Positions 10,150-19,341 of a DNA stretch of 64,000 bases are shown in pieces (the first letter of the stretch is position 1; each line of letters starts with the position of its first letter). The stretch lies in the NCBI GenBank assembly GCA_024195265.1, contig JAJLRJ010000006.1, forward strand, positions 17,127,639 through 17,191,638, given 5' to 3'. The position numbers were made by a program, and so were the translations under genes. Origin of the DNA: Dendrophyllia cribrosa. Taxonomy: Eukaryota; Cnidaria; Anthozoa; Scleractinia; Dendrophylliidae. A model generated the notes under the pieces. The model worked only from the letters and a program-made list of their open reading frames with translations, was not told where the DNA came from and did not search any database.

Positions 10150-11364
10150 TTAGTTGAATGAAAAGCGTTCGTTGATTCCGTGGGGTTTGAGAGTGCCGAT
10201 TTGAAAGATGATTTTTTGTTCTAGGTTTTTACGGCTTTCTGTGTTACCCTGGTGTAGGGAAAGGCCGCAGATTGTCATGTGTTGTTTAGAATGGTTAGTA
10301 AGATTAAAATGGCGCGCGACTGGTTTGGATGCGTCTTTGTCATTTTTTTCAACGTCTCGGAGATGTTCACGAAAACGGTCGCCCAGTCTCCTCCCTGTTT
10401 CGCCAATGTATATCTTTTTGCAAAAAGTACATGTAATGCAGTAGATAACATTTACGGAGGTGCATGTAAAACGATCAGTGATTTTAATAGATCGTTTGGG
10501 TCCTGTTATTTTGTCCGCGTTGTGAATGAAAGGACAAGTGTTACATCGTGTGCGTGTGCATTTGAAAGTTCCCGGTACATCGTCAGATTTCAGTGCGCTC
10601 GTAACTAGAAAGTTGCCTATGTTTTTGTCACGTTTGAATGAAATTAGTGGGGGTTGTGAAAAAATTCTGCCAGTTTCGGGGTCGTTTTGGAGTAATTTGA
10701 AATTTTTTAAAATGATGCTTTTGACTGTGTTGTTGTGTGGGTGGAAAGTGAGGGTGAATGGAATTCTCTCGTTCTCTTCCTTCTGTGGCGTTTGTAGTGC
10801 TGACTGTCTGTCGATCTGTTGTGCACGTTGTTGGCCCGTATTAACAACAGAGTCAGGGTACCCACGTTTCTTGAAAAACTGGCACATTTCTTCTGATTTG
10901 TTGGAAAAATCAGAGTCATCACTACATAGACGTCGAAGTCTGAGAAATTGAGAATACGGAATGGCGTTTTTAACGTGCGATGGATGTGAGGATGAATGTA
11001 ACAGATAACTGTGGGAATCTGTAGGTTTGTAGTGCACACTTGTGGATAAACTGTTACCGTTGATTGAAATATTAATGTCAAGAAAAGCGACTGAGGTTTC
11101 GGAAATTTCCCAGGTATATTTTAGAGCTGGATGAAAAGTATTGACAGAAGTTATGAATTGATTAAGTTCCTCTTTACTGGAAGAGGTAGCGCCAATGCAA
11201 TCATCGATGTAACGGCCGTAGAGTTCGGGTTTGGTTCCGTGGTACTGATTAAAAAATTTGTCTTCGATGTGGCCTACAAAAAGGTTAGCGTAGCTTGGTC
11301 CCATTTTGGTGCCCATGGCGACTCCATTTACTTGTTTGTAGTAGTTTTGGGAAAATGAAAAACA
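10150..11364 (-). CDS. Penelope-like RT/GIY-YIG protein, N-terminally truncated
   Basis: An uninterrupted frame of about 400 residues. It begins inside the reverse transcriptase at YYKQVNGVAMGTKMGPSYAN, followed by the catalytic box LYGRYIDDCIG (YIDD) and an FLDINI block. The C-terminal part holds a Cys-rich linker (KCTRTRCNTCPFI) and the GIY-YIG endonuclease, read here as VIYCITCTFCKKIYIGETGRRLGDRFREHL, the form typical of endonuclease-bearing Penelope-like elements. The frame then closes after KPHGINERFSF. In these elements the nuclease nicks the target and RT copies the RNA. Fingers and part of the palm are missing, so it cannot be active, yet no stop has accumulated, suggesting a young insertion. 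The open frame formally extends to 11430 into LINE sequence; that part is accidental. Confidence 0.88.
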   Translation of the reverse strand, partial: CFSFSQNYYKQVNGVAMGTKMGPSYANLFVGHIEDKFFNQYHGTKPELYGRYIDDCIGATSSSKEELNQFITSVNTFHPALKYTWEISETSVAFLDINISINGNSLSTSVHYKPTDSHSYLLHSSSHPSHVKNAIPYSQFLRLRRLCSDDSDFSNKSEEMCQFFKKRGYPDSVVNTGQQRAQQIDRQSALQTPQKEENERIPFTLTFHPHNNTVKSIILKNFKLLQNDPETGRIFSQPPLISFKRDKNIGNFLVTSALKSDDVPGTFKCTRTRCNTCPFIHNADKITGPKRSIKITDRFTCTSVNVIYCITCTFCKKIYIGETGRRLGDRFREHLRDVEKNDKDASKPVARHFNLTNHSKQHMTICGLSLHQGNTESRKNLEQKIIFQIGTLKPHGINERFSFN

Positions 11365-11369
11365 GTTAA

Positions 11370-12044
11370 ACTTTCTGTTTGTAACATTTATGCCCCTAAC
11401 AACCCGGCGCAACAAGACAAGTTTATCCAAAGCTTAAATGAGATATTGTTAAGCAAAGTCGAAATTGATAATGTAATTATTGGCGGTGACTGGAATGTAA
11501 CTCTGCAACGTATTGACAAAAAAAGGTGGCGCGTAGTGGAAACCATTAACCTATCGTGACAAAGTGCTACTGATGATAGAAAATTTGAATTTATCCGATG
11601 TACTTAGAAAAAAGAACCCTTCAAAAAAAAAAGTTATACATATTAATCCAAATATCTAAAAGTTCAATCAAGAATAGATTTTTTCTGGTGTCAAATTCCA
11701 TTACTAAATTCGTTCTTGCTATTGACTCAAGAATCTCTTTAGCTCCTGATCACAAAGGGGTCCGACTAAAATTAAAAATTACCAATCGTATATATAGTCA
11801 TGGTCTTGGCCTATGGAAATTTAACAATTCCTTGCTCGAGGACGAGAACTATGTAAATTTAATCAAAGACAATTATCCAAAAATAAAAGGACAATATCTC
11901 GACATTGAGGACAAAAGACTCAAATGGGAATTAATCAAAATGGAAATAAGAAGCCTAACAATTCCAAATATACCAAATATTCTAACCACATTCAAGTCGC
12001 TAAGTCTAGCATGGATACCCAGACTTTTAAAAAATGAAAACTGA
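11370..12044 (+). pseudogene. LINE ORF2 endonuclease, second part
   Basis: Directly after the Penelope insertion the frame reads LSVCNIYAPNNPAQQDKFIQ and VIIGGDWNVTL, the central endonuclease blocks (YAPN and GGDWN). After frame breaks, 11598-12044 gives NRFFLVSNS, APDHKGVRLKL (the SDH-like catalytic block read PDH) and WKFNNSLLEDENYV, followed by the region just before RT. Coding then jumps near 12050 to the C-terminal domain, so the RT proper has been deleted from this copy. Confidence 0.75.
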
Positions 12045-12049
12045 TCAAA

Positions 12050-12380
12050 CGAATGTTGGCTGTATATCCCAAGTTATCATCTTAAAAGGTACGGCGGACT
12101 TAACTTCTTACTTCGATGTAGTTATGATAATCATTTTATTAAACAGATTGATCTACCACTTTTTTATAAAGAAATCCTTCTCCACAAGATGGAGTTAAAA
12201 CAATTGTATGGATATTACCATGAGGAAGATTTGGTGTTATTTAATAATAGAGAAATTTTAATAAATGGGAAGTCATTTTATTATAACGAATGGTATCAAA
12301 AAGGTATATTTTCTATCCGAGATTTTTAAATGATGAGGGGAAATTTCTTTCTTACCAGGAATTCCTGCAAAAAATACAAC
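12050..12380 (+). pseudogene. LINE ORF2 C-terminal domain, first part
   Basis: A frame from about 12050 reads YGGLNFLLRCSYDNHFIKQI, LPLFYKEILLHKMELKQLYG and NREILINGKSFYYNEWYQKG, the domain after RT in L1-like/Tx1-like ORF2 proteins. It stops at the left end of the DNA transposon at 12381, three bases before which is the AAC target duplication. Confidence 0.7.
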
Positions 12381-12570
12381 TAGTCCATCAGCTGAAAGGA
12401 TTTTAATACTCACTTTTGGGGAACAAACCAAACTTATTTTATTTTAATCTTTGTCAATTCAGGATTATGAAAAGGTATGATGGCAATGCTAGAACGGTAG
12501 CTTTCATCCTGAAAATTGCATTTCAAATATGCTACCTCAGCTCACCTAATGGCCGCCATTTTGTTTTCCT
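12381..12570 (+). repeat. Left terminal inverted repeat of the 5-kb transposon
   Basis: Aligned as reverse complement to 17148-17337; includes GGTATGATGGCAATGCTAGA shared exactly and GGCCGCCATTTTG near its inner end. Confidence 0.85.
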
Positions 12571-13237
12571 GAAATTAGCCTTTACGTCCATGTATTTTGT
12601 AAAGTACGTCGAGAAACGGAGAACAATGCATTCAAAACAAGAAACGAAAATCCTGTGCATGTTTTGTGTCAATAAAAAATAATTATCTTATTACGTCATG
12701 AATGACGTCACAAATAATACACTAATTTACAACAGTGCAATTACATAGCGATTCACTAAATTGTTTTCTTTACATCGTAAATCATACACTAAACATCAAA
12801 AGTAACTTTTAAAATCATCTGGCAGTGCGCATGCATGAATGTCGTGACTTCTGTCTTCATTCTCAGCCAAGATAATGTAGAAATAATTGAAAAATGTAAA
12901 AAAAATGATTATTTTAAACCACTAGGAAACATATGTTTAAAAACTAAGTATAACTATCATACCACTTTCTGTCATAAATTTGTATTTCGCTCTGTATGTG
13001 CAGTGTTTGAGACTGAGTGAAGCAATCATATACAGTTTATTTCTTTTTGTTTTGTTTTTTTAATATGGAAGCGATACGTGCTAATTCAATGTTCTGAATA
13101 CTCAATGGATCATGTCAACCCGTCATGCACCTCATGTTAGCAATGTAAAAGTAAACATAAACTATCAAAAACGTTTAAAACCTTTATTGAAATGATAATA
13201 TAAGGGGTGGAATTTGACTTACTTGTGATTGTTATCA
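12571..13237. other. Transposon non-coding region
   Basis: AT-rich sequence between the left TIR and the 3' end of the transposon gene. Small open frames (12835-13020) show no features. Confidence 0.5.
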
Positions 13238-13920
13238 TTAATCGTCTGCATCCTCATCATCACTTTCACTAGGAGATCCAATGTCGGGAACATCATTATC
13301 GGCCATGTTGTCGCACATGTCAGTGCACTTGAGTCCAGCTTTCAAACAGCAGCATGTTTCCACAGCACAAAACCTTTTGCGGATGCAAGACAGTAGCTCT
13401 AGTACCTCTTTTGGAACAGGTTTAGATCCAAGCCAGAGAAATTCCACCAGATTGGATGTACTGCATATCTTCCAGCTATGCCCACGAGGAGAGGGAATAT
13501 CTGGAAGCGGAAACACAGCTCTTCTCCATACAGCTGCTTGATAGTTGGCACGTAAAACATGAAGACGCAGCGATGATCTGCACGGTGGAAGACCTTCTGA
13601 TTCAACTTTACCTCCTTTTGCGCAGTAAAGCTCGTAGCGTAGTAGATCCACATTCTGGGATTTCTTTCCGTACAGGTGACATACCAGGGCTTCAATAGCG
13701 TTAAACGTTACATCTGGCAAATTCCACGTCTCCCCGAGTTGCGCTATTGCTGTGATGTAACTTTCGTTCCTTAGAAGTACTGAGTTGCACTGCCTTCCAC
13801 TTTCCTTTTCCAGAGAATGCCGAGACTGTGTCACACCCTGTCAATGCGTGTATACCGATGAGGGCTTTCAACAAGTCGTGTTCACTAATGCCTGGCTTTA
13901 GTTGCTTAGCAAGATTCTCA
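13238..13920 (-). pseudogene. Transposon protein, C-terminal part with Cys-rich end
   Basis: Minus-strand frames hold, from N to C, GIHALTGCDTVSAFSGKGKW (near 13810-13870), then a 200-residue stretch with LPPCRSSLRLHVLRANYQAA and a closing Cys-rich motif (RKRFCAVETCCCLKAGLKCTDMCDNMADN) and an acidic end. The TGCDT motif is the acidic block of a PIN/FEN1-like nuclease-like fold, matching the upstream DTDVL block. A frameshift near 13800 separates the two pieces. Proteins of this type are repeated in cnidarian genomes; their biochemical role is not established. Confidence 0.6.
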
Positions 13921-14078
13921 ATAGAGCGTTTTCACTCACGTGACCTTCAGTCCCGTGGGACTCAAATGACAAAGGCCATGGCAGCCATGTTGGTGTTCCT
14001 AACAAAAGAAGTTAATTAAAATTCTTTTGTACGGGAACACCAATTTGGCGGCTATGACGTCAAGTGAAAACGCTCTAT
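13921..14078. mobile_element. MITE inserted in the transposon gene
   Basis: Termini ATAGAGCGTTTTCACT and AGTGAAAACGCTCTAT are perfect inverted repeats, about 158 bp apart. It splits the transposon protein between its DTDV and TGCDT blocks, with coding similarity on both sides. A TA at both ends suggests a TA-type target duplication. Confidence 0.75.
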
Positions 14079-15077
14079 AACACGAGACAGCTCCACAATT
14101 CTAGCTTTCGATCCTCTTCCTTTCTTCATATAGCACTTTCCAAGAGCTTCACTATGGCCAAGAAGGATTAGAACATCGGTGTCGTTAGAGTGAATAACGC
14201 ATGTTCCACCAGCGTGCTGTGCATGGAGGATCATGCGGGTATCTGCTTCTTCATGGTTACACTGCAATTCAGGCACTTGTTCAGATGTCGTTGATTGCAA
14301 CTTCCAGCACTCATCCTACCTAGTTCCAAACAATGTCCTCTCGCCAATCTTTAAAATGCCTGGTCAAAGACACAAGCAACTGCTTTTAACTGCAGTCTAT
14401 CTCTGATCTCACATCCTCTTGACAGTACTTCGTACGCTGTCTTCAAATCTGTAGCAGAAGAATCCAGGGTGTCCAAGTAGCCAATTGTGTTCTCTACAAC
14501 TACAACGTTTCCTCGCAGCTTAATGTTAAAGCCTGTCCAACCTGGTACCAACAATGATGGGTGAGTTTTTAGCTTCCTTACTTCCAGCCAAACAAGATAA
14601 TGCATTCTCAGCAGCTTAGCTTTGTCATCATACGAAGAGCGTATGCCAAGATGTTACACATGAGGTAGTTCACCTGGGCCAACACGCCTTCCTCCATAGT
14701 ACTCAGGAATCTCTCATGTTACAGTGTCCGATGGTAGTGACCTTTGATACTTCTTCTTTGATGGTGGTTCATAGTCCTTGTCTTCTACATTGTCTCCGTT
14801 GTCCTTTTGCTTCTTTTCCAAAACAAAGATTGAGCTCACACGGTGTGATGTTCCTGATCCACTTATTGTGCACTTCAAGTTGTCAATGTTATCCGCGATC
14901 ATCAGACCGACAGAGGAACTGCTTTCACCTTCTTTGAACGCAGTGGGGATGACAACACGATTCTCAGTTTGTTCGTTTATAACATTTAAAGCAAACTCAG
15001 TTTCTATCGCTTCTAAAAGGTCATTACTTATGCCATGTCCGTACTTATTGATAATCTTGACAGTTTCGGTGTTATTG
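14079..15077 (-). pseudogene. Transposon protein, central part (PIN-like start)
   Basis: Minus-strand frames give NHEEADTRMILHAQHAGG and VIHSNDTDVLILLGH (14300-14150), the first acidic blocks of a PIN/FEN1-like nuclease-like domain. Before these, 14605-14351 reads VPGWTGFNI, TIGYLDTLDSSATDLKTAYEVL and VACVFDQA, and 14902-14714 a basic acidic-mixed linker. The order matches a single protein of more than 1,000 residues running leftward. Frame breaks between the blocks show it is no longer expressed as such. Confidence 0.6.
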
Positions 15078-15426
15078 CTGGGGCGGATCTAGGAATTCCT
15101 GAAAGGGGGGATTGTACACCTTAATAACTTTCAACGTCATCGGCATCGGCGACATCTAGGGTGGTCCGGGGCCATGTCCCCTTCCCCGGGAACTTTTTCC
15201 GATCTTACCCTCTAAAACGGCATTTCCAGTATTTCTGAGACTCGGAAAGCGTTTGTGAAGGCATGATATAAAATCTGGAGTTTACCTTATTTCTCAACCA
15301 GAAAACCAAAACTAATAATAATGCATGATTAAAAGGGACAGCAGAAACAACGATAGTAATTTGTCGTTTTTCTACATACCTCGTTAATCGAACAATGTAG
15401 CCTAAAAGAGTCTTCTTGGAGGAGAT

Positions 15427-15919
15427 TTACAAAGCCCTCGCATATCTCGTCAACTCGAACTTCTCAGAGCAATGCATAGCAATAACAGCGAGATCTGGGA
15501 AGCGCTCTTCAGACATCGTTGATTTGGAGCTGGTCTTGATCTGTTTCATGAGCAAAAAGGACCGCTCGATCAGCTTCAGCACTACTGATTGGTAGGGAGC
15601 ATGCAATGAGGAGATGAGGATGGATGTTTGGAAAAGCATCCTCGTCACACGCACCAAGTGCTAGTAGAAGATTGCTTGGAAGTTCCTTCTCTGCTGACTG
15701 CCACATAGTTTGCCACATTCACAGCTCTTTCCCAAGGGATTTGGGAAATGGAAGGTCTTTCTCCCAGTACAACATGCCTTCTGTTTCATCAGATAGCTCC
15801 AGGGTGTTATTGACTATGATTGATGGTACTAGATAAAGCAGGTGGGAGGCGTGGAGATCCTCGTCAGAAAATCGCTCTTGCATTTGAATAATCAGGGAAT
15901 CAAGAAGGGAAATAGCCAC
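15427..15919 (-). pseudogene. hAT transposase C-terminal dimerisation domain, frameshifted
   Basis: Three overlapping minus-strand frames read, in order, ISLLDSLIIQMQERFS and DLPFPKSLGKEL, then LLLALGACDEDAFPNIHPHLLIACSLPIS, then RSFLLMKQIKTSSKSTMSEERFPDLAVIAMH. This is the hAT C-terminal (hATC) dimerisation domain as found in zinc-finger MYM-type and P52K-like hAT proteins, with the LPIS-AE-RSFS-LK-IK-STM-EERL pattern visible. The catalytic RNase-H-fold part and BED finger are absent. Two frameshifts. Confidence 0.8.
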
Positions 15920-16110
15920 ATATTTTTTGAAATGATCGATTGGATCCTAACACGATCATTTCACATCACGTCCTACTGTCGTGAAATGTACATTATCTTT
16001 TCCTAACTTGACAATCAGTTAACTGGTGGAAGGGAAACAACTACGTATAAAACAATTTTATTCTATTATTTTTATGAAGATTCAAACAAATAAAAAAAAT
16101 GCTACTCAAA

Positions 16111-16135
16111 GGGGGGGGGGGGGGGGGGGGGGGGG
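16111..16135. repeat. G homopolymer, 25 bp
   Basis: Uninterrupted G25 just inside the right end of the hAT remnant. Length is likely polymorphic or imprecise in assembly. Confidence 0.9.
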
Positions 16136-16172
16136 TGCGACCCCCTCAACCCCTCCCCTGGATCCGCCTCTG

Positions 16173-16707
16173 TATTGGAGAGCGCTTTCACAACAGAGGG
16201 GAACAAAACACTTTTAGCCGGGTGTTTTAACAGCTCCATTCGTAACGGAAAAAAAAACAATGTCCTGCGCGAAAGAATCTTTAAGTCTTGATGTTCTTTC
16301 TGCTTTACTGCTTTCCATGCATGACATGGCAAAGCATATTAAATCTTTGGCACATACGCCGATCACCTTCTGAGCTACAGCACTCATAGCCGTGCATTGT
16401 TGTATGTGTAAGGAGGCACATTTTCTTACCGTCTCATCAGCACGGAATTCTTGCACGCCATGAAGCGTCTCCCGTGTTTTTAAGTTGGGCTTATACTTAG
16501 TTACAAAACCTGGAGATCTCTTCTGTGTGTGAACTCAGATCTGCAAGCTCGATGATACTTTACAGGCCTTCTAGGGAAGTCACTTTCATCTACAGATAGC
16601 TCGAGTATAGCTTTGTGATCTCGAATCACTGCTGCACGATACAATAAATCACGGAATGTCGTTAAATAAGAAACGCTTCCATTACAAATGATGCATACCT
16701 CAACCAT
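16173..16707 (-). pseudogene. Transposon protein, N-terminal zinc-finger part
   Basis: The frame from 16707 reads MVEVCIICNGS and, 60 residues on, KYHRACRSEFTHRRDL: a CxxC...HxxxC arrangement of a zinc finger that opens this transposon protein. The frame at 16456-16214 continues the protein with a His/Cys-containing helical stretch. The piece ends at the hAT insertion (16172), beyond which the frame resumes at 15077. Read right to left, the segments 16707-13238 form one interrupted gene. Confidence 0.55.
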
Positions 16708-17147
16708 TTCTGAACTGTGGGCAATAAACGTGAGTTAATACGAACGATAAATCGATCGTCGGGGCCGCCATGTTGAAAAGTGTTAACTAAGAGGACTGGA
16801 TCCAAGCGTAGGAAAGAAGCTGTTTTCAGATATAATTAACTAACTAAAACGTTGCATTCGTTGAATTATCGATTGTTAGATCGATTTATTGATATCCTTT
16901 TTATATAAGGTGTAAAACAAACAAAGAAAACTTTCAAAACTACATGCAAGTACATGCATGTGTTGAAGGACTAAAATCAAATTCTATCTACTATTACGTC
17001 ATCTGTGACGTAAAAGTGACATCATTTGACTTTTCAAATCATTTATTAGTACCACTTGATTGAAATTAGTCCCTAGTAAGTGTTAAAGAATTACTGATTC
17101 TGCATTTACGAATAAAGAAAGTTCCAAAGCTATGCACTATAAAACAA
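16708..17147. other. Transposon 5' non-coding region
   Basis: Between the protein start and the right TIR. Contains two near TGACGTCA-type sites (TTACGTCATCTGTGACGTAA, 16994-17013). No coding frame. Confidence 0.5.
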
Positions 17148-17337
17148 AATGGCGGCCATTGGGTGAGCTGAGGGAACATATTTGAAATGTAATTTTCAGG
17201 ATGAAAGCTACCGTTCTAGCATTGCCATCATACCTTTTCATAATCCTGAATAGACAAATATTAAAATAAAATAAGTTTCGTTTGTTTCCCAGAAGTGAGT
17301 ATTAAACCTAAAATTTCGGCTCTCAGCTGATGGACTA
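17148..17337 (-). repeat. Right terminal inverted repeat of the 5-kb transposon
   Basis: Reverse complement of 12381-12570; outer end GGACTA followed by the duplicated AAC at 17338-17340. Confidence 0.85.
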
Positions 17338-17340
17338 AAC

Positions 17341-17994
17341 CTCGAGTGCAACTTTCTTCGATATTTCCAAGTTTTGGCAGCAATTCCCAAACATCTGCGA
17401 GAAAAAAGCAAGCCAGACTTCGTTTGACAAACACAAATTCGAAAAGAACAACTTTATATTTCCTCTGTCACCTACTGTCTCAATAAACTCACTCAAGATG
17501 AAAAGTAAAGATTTCTACTGGCTTATTACAAACAAGTCTACAACAAAGGCTACTGGCCCATTAATGAAATGGAAACACGAAACTCAATTGATGAATTTGA
17601 ATTGGCCGTGTTATTTAGTGAATTGAAGGTAATTTGTAAGGAGACTAAACTTAGAGAATTTTACTACAAATTTCTACATAGAATTATCGCTACAAAGAAG
17701 GATTTGTATCACTTTGGTATTGAAAGTAACAAAGACTGCCTATACTGTAATGAAAGCGACTTGATAAGTCATACTTTCATTGCCTGCCTCCCTTCCAAGT
17801 CTTTTTTTAGTCACGTTCTTGGATGGTTTAACAGCGAACATGCCACCTCCTATTCACTCTCCACGGAAGAATTTTTATTTGGAAAATTTGACAATGATCA
17901 ACTATACTGTCAAAAACTAAACAATAAACGAATAAATTTTGACGAATTTAAGCAACGAATTGCCTTCAAATTTCGCATTGAAGGCCTTTCTTAG
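17341..17994 (+). pseudogene. LINE ORF2 C-terminal domain, last part
   Basis: After the transposon the frame resumes with CNFLRYFQVLAAIPKHLRE, then, after frame changes, 17569-17994 gives FSELKVICKETKLREFYYKF, RIIATKKDLYHFGIESNKDCLYCNESDLISHTF and a stop at 17992-17994. The CLYC...DLISHTFIAC block is the CCHC-type zinc motif that closes ORF2 proteins of L1-like elements. This last piece of 141 residues is fully open. Confidence 0.75.
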
Positions 17995-18280
17995 TTCAAT
18001 TTTTTTTAATTCTAAGGTATTCACTTAGCCCACATTTAACATGTCTTATTTTGAGAATATATGTAAAAATGTACTGCTCTTGCTGGTGTGTGTGTATCTT
18101 TTGTGTATGTCTCTTGTCGTGTGTAACTGCGTGTGTGGTAAATAATGCAATCGCATCTTTATTAGTGTTAACACCGTCACCTATGATATTTGCACATATT
18201 ATTTTTGTTATGTACCATTATAATTTGTAACTGGATCTTGTCACTTTCAATAAAGATTTGCATTATTGCAGAAAAAAAAT
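17995..18280 (+). other. LINE 3' UTR with poly(A) signal
   Basis: T-rich 3' UTR ending in AATAAA (about 18250) and a short A-run at 18272-18279, marking the 3' end of the LINE. Confidence 0.7.
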
Positions 18281-18689
18281 TGTTCTGATCCACAAAATAG
18301 TTTCTCCAGACACTAGCTGTAATTGATAATCCCTGGCTGGACGGTGAAGTTTTGTTGACCATGTTGGCCTACCTCCAACCAAAAGATTTCTCGATCGAAC
18401 TTCTTGCCCTAATTAACACTCTAGCACTTGAACGAGCAGTCTTTGTCGCTGACAAAAATCAATATAGTGATTCCCAAGTATAAACGTCCCAAGTCAATAC
18501 CTTCCGACATTTTAAATGGAAGCTACATAGCGATTTCTTTGGCCGAATTCTACAGAAAATGATCACTTACTCGATTTCCCGGCAGTGTGTCCTAATCCAG
18601 ATGTTTTACTTCCGTTTTAGATTTTATTGTTTTGAGATAAGCCAATCAAATCCTGTGTCCCTAGAGCCACTTGTTCCTCATTCTCAGGC
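18281..18689. other. Non-coding, nothing recognised
   Basis: Between the LINE tail and the chitinase relic; no supported feature. Confidence 0.45.
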
Positions 18690-19021
18690 TCCGACGGTTA
18701 AGACGGCCAAGCGGCTCTGGGGACAAGAATGGGCTTCGATGATCTGGACCTTGACTGGGAGTATCCAGGAATGCGCGGTGGCTCTCCTAGGAGCGACAAG
18801 GGACGCTTCGCACTTCTCTGCCAAGAGTTGAAAGCTGTGTTCGAGGCGGAAGCCAAGGAATCTAGGAAGGAGCGGCTGCTGTTAACTGCTCCAGTAGCAG
18901 TTGGACTCTGAACCATAAAGGACGCCTACGATATTGCAGCCATCGCCGAGCCACTTGATTGGGCCGAACTGATGACGCAAGACCTTCATGGTACGTGGAA
19001 ATACAAAACCAGACACCTTGC
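18690..19021 (+). pseudogene. GH18 chitinase pseudogene, left half
   Basis: The plus frame at 18729 reads [17 protein letters not shown], the GH18 active-site strand (consensus [11 protein letters not shown], with the catalytic Glu present). It continues [18 protein letters not shown] and [11 protein letters not shown], hits a TGA at 18909-18911, then continues in the same frame through AYDIAAIAEPLDWAELMTQDLHGTW, the MTYDLHG block. Chitinases of this family hydrolyse chitin. The coding similarity is cut at 19021 by the Polinton, and resumes at 37178. The stop codon and later frameshifts show it was probably already a pseudogene. Confidence 0.8.
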
Positions 19022-19341
19022 AGTAGTTGATAAAAGACAAACCTAAGCCACTTTCAATTAACCCCAAATTTCACACAAATAACCAAAACCCCACTTCCCC
19101 AAAATTCAACGAATTGGGAAGTTGTTGGAACTGAACAGAAAAGATAAAGTTGTGTTGAATTACACTTAAGAGGGAATTGGTTGGAATTGGTGATTTTTAG
19201 CGAATGATTGAGAAAAGATAACTGTGAAAACATGTGTGAACTTTGGGGTTAATTGAAAGTGGCTTAGGTTAGTCTTTTATCAACTACTTACGCCAAAATT
19301 TAGCACAAAGAATTTGTTCAATTTCCCAAATTCCAAGGTCA
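19022..19341 (+). repeat. Polinton left terminal inverted repeat
   Basis: Outer module 19022-19288 (267 bp) begins and ends with inverted ~57-bp arms (AGTAGTTGATAAAAG... and ...CTTTTATCAACTACT). It is followed by an inner inverted repeat (19289-19341) matching 36860-36910. The stop codon of PolB lies at the inner edge. The 267-bp module is in the same orientation as the right-end module, unlike a plain TIR. Confidence 0.92.

Larger units (their letters stand above)
9900..11364 (-). mobile_element. Penelope-like element, 5'-truncated, inside the LINE
   Basis: Minus-strand RT plus GIY-YIG protein with about 250 bp of 3' non-coding sequence. The host LINE resumes on each side; GTTAA is present at both junctions (9895-9899 and 11365-11369), a likely 5-bp target duplication. 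The 3' non-coding end is shared, in opposite orientation, with a fragment at 52592-52745. The 5' end is cut inside the RT domain. Confidence 0.82.
15078..16172 (-). mobile_element. hAT element remnant nested in the transposon
   Basis: Ends read CTGGGGCGGATC (left) and GATCCGCCTCTG (right), imperfect inverted repeats of a hAT-like terminus. TATTG is duplicated at 15073-15077 and 16173-16177, and the host protein frame joins correctly when element plus one copy is removed. It carries only the end of a hAT transposase and a 25-bp G-run near its right end. A 5-bp duplication would fit the hAT subgroup with 5-bp targets rather than the usual 8 bp. Confidence 0.78.
12381..17337 (-). mobile_element. 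DNA transposon with ~190-bp TIRs and 3-bp TSD, PIN-like protein
   Basis: Sequence 12381-12570 returns as its reverse complement at 17148-17337 with roughly 85-90% agreement by eye; the termini are TAGTCCATCAGCTGA. The target AAC is duplicated (12378-12380, 17338-17340), and the interrupted LINE coding sequence joins correctly when the element and one AAC are removed. Inside, minus-strand frames give a large broken protein with a HEEADTR...DTDV...GCDT motif series. I cannot assign the superfamily with certainty. Confidence 0.82.
8691..18280 (+). mobile_element. L1-like LINE carrying nested insertions
   Basis: Plus-strand pieces in correct order are an ORF1 with coiled coil and RRM-like region, an endonuclease start, the rest of the endonuclease after a Penelope insertion, a jump over most of RT, then the C-terminal domain on both sides of a 5-kb DNA transposon, and a 3' UTR with AATAAA and a short A-tail at 18250-18279. 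Removing the insertions leaves a LINE of roughly 3.2 kb, so most of RT has been deleted. The 5' limit is uncertain. Confidence 0.8.
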
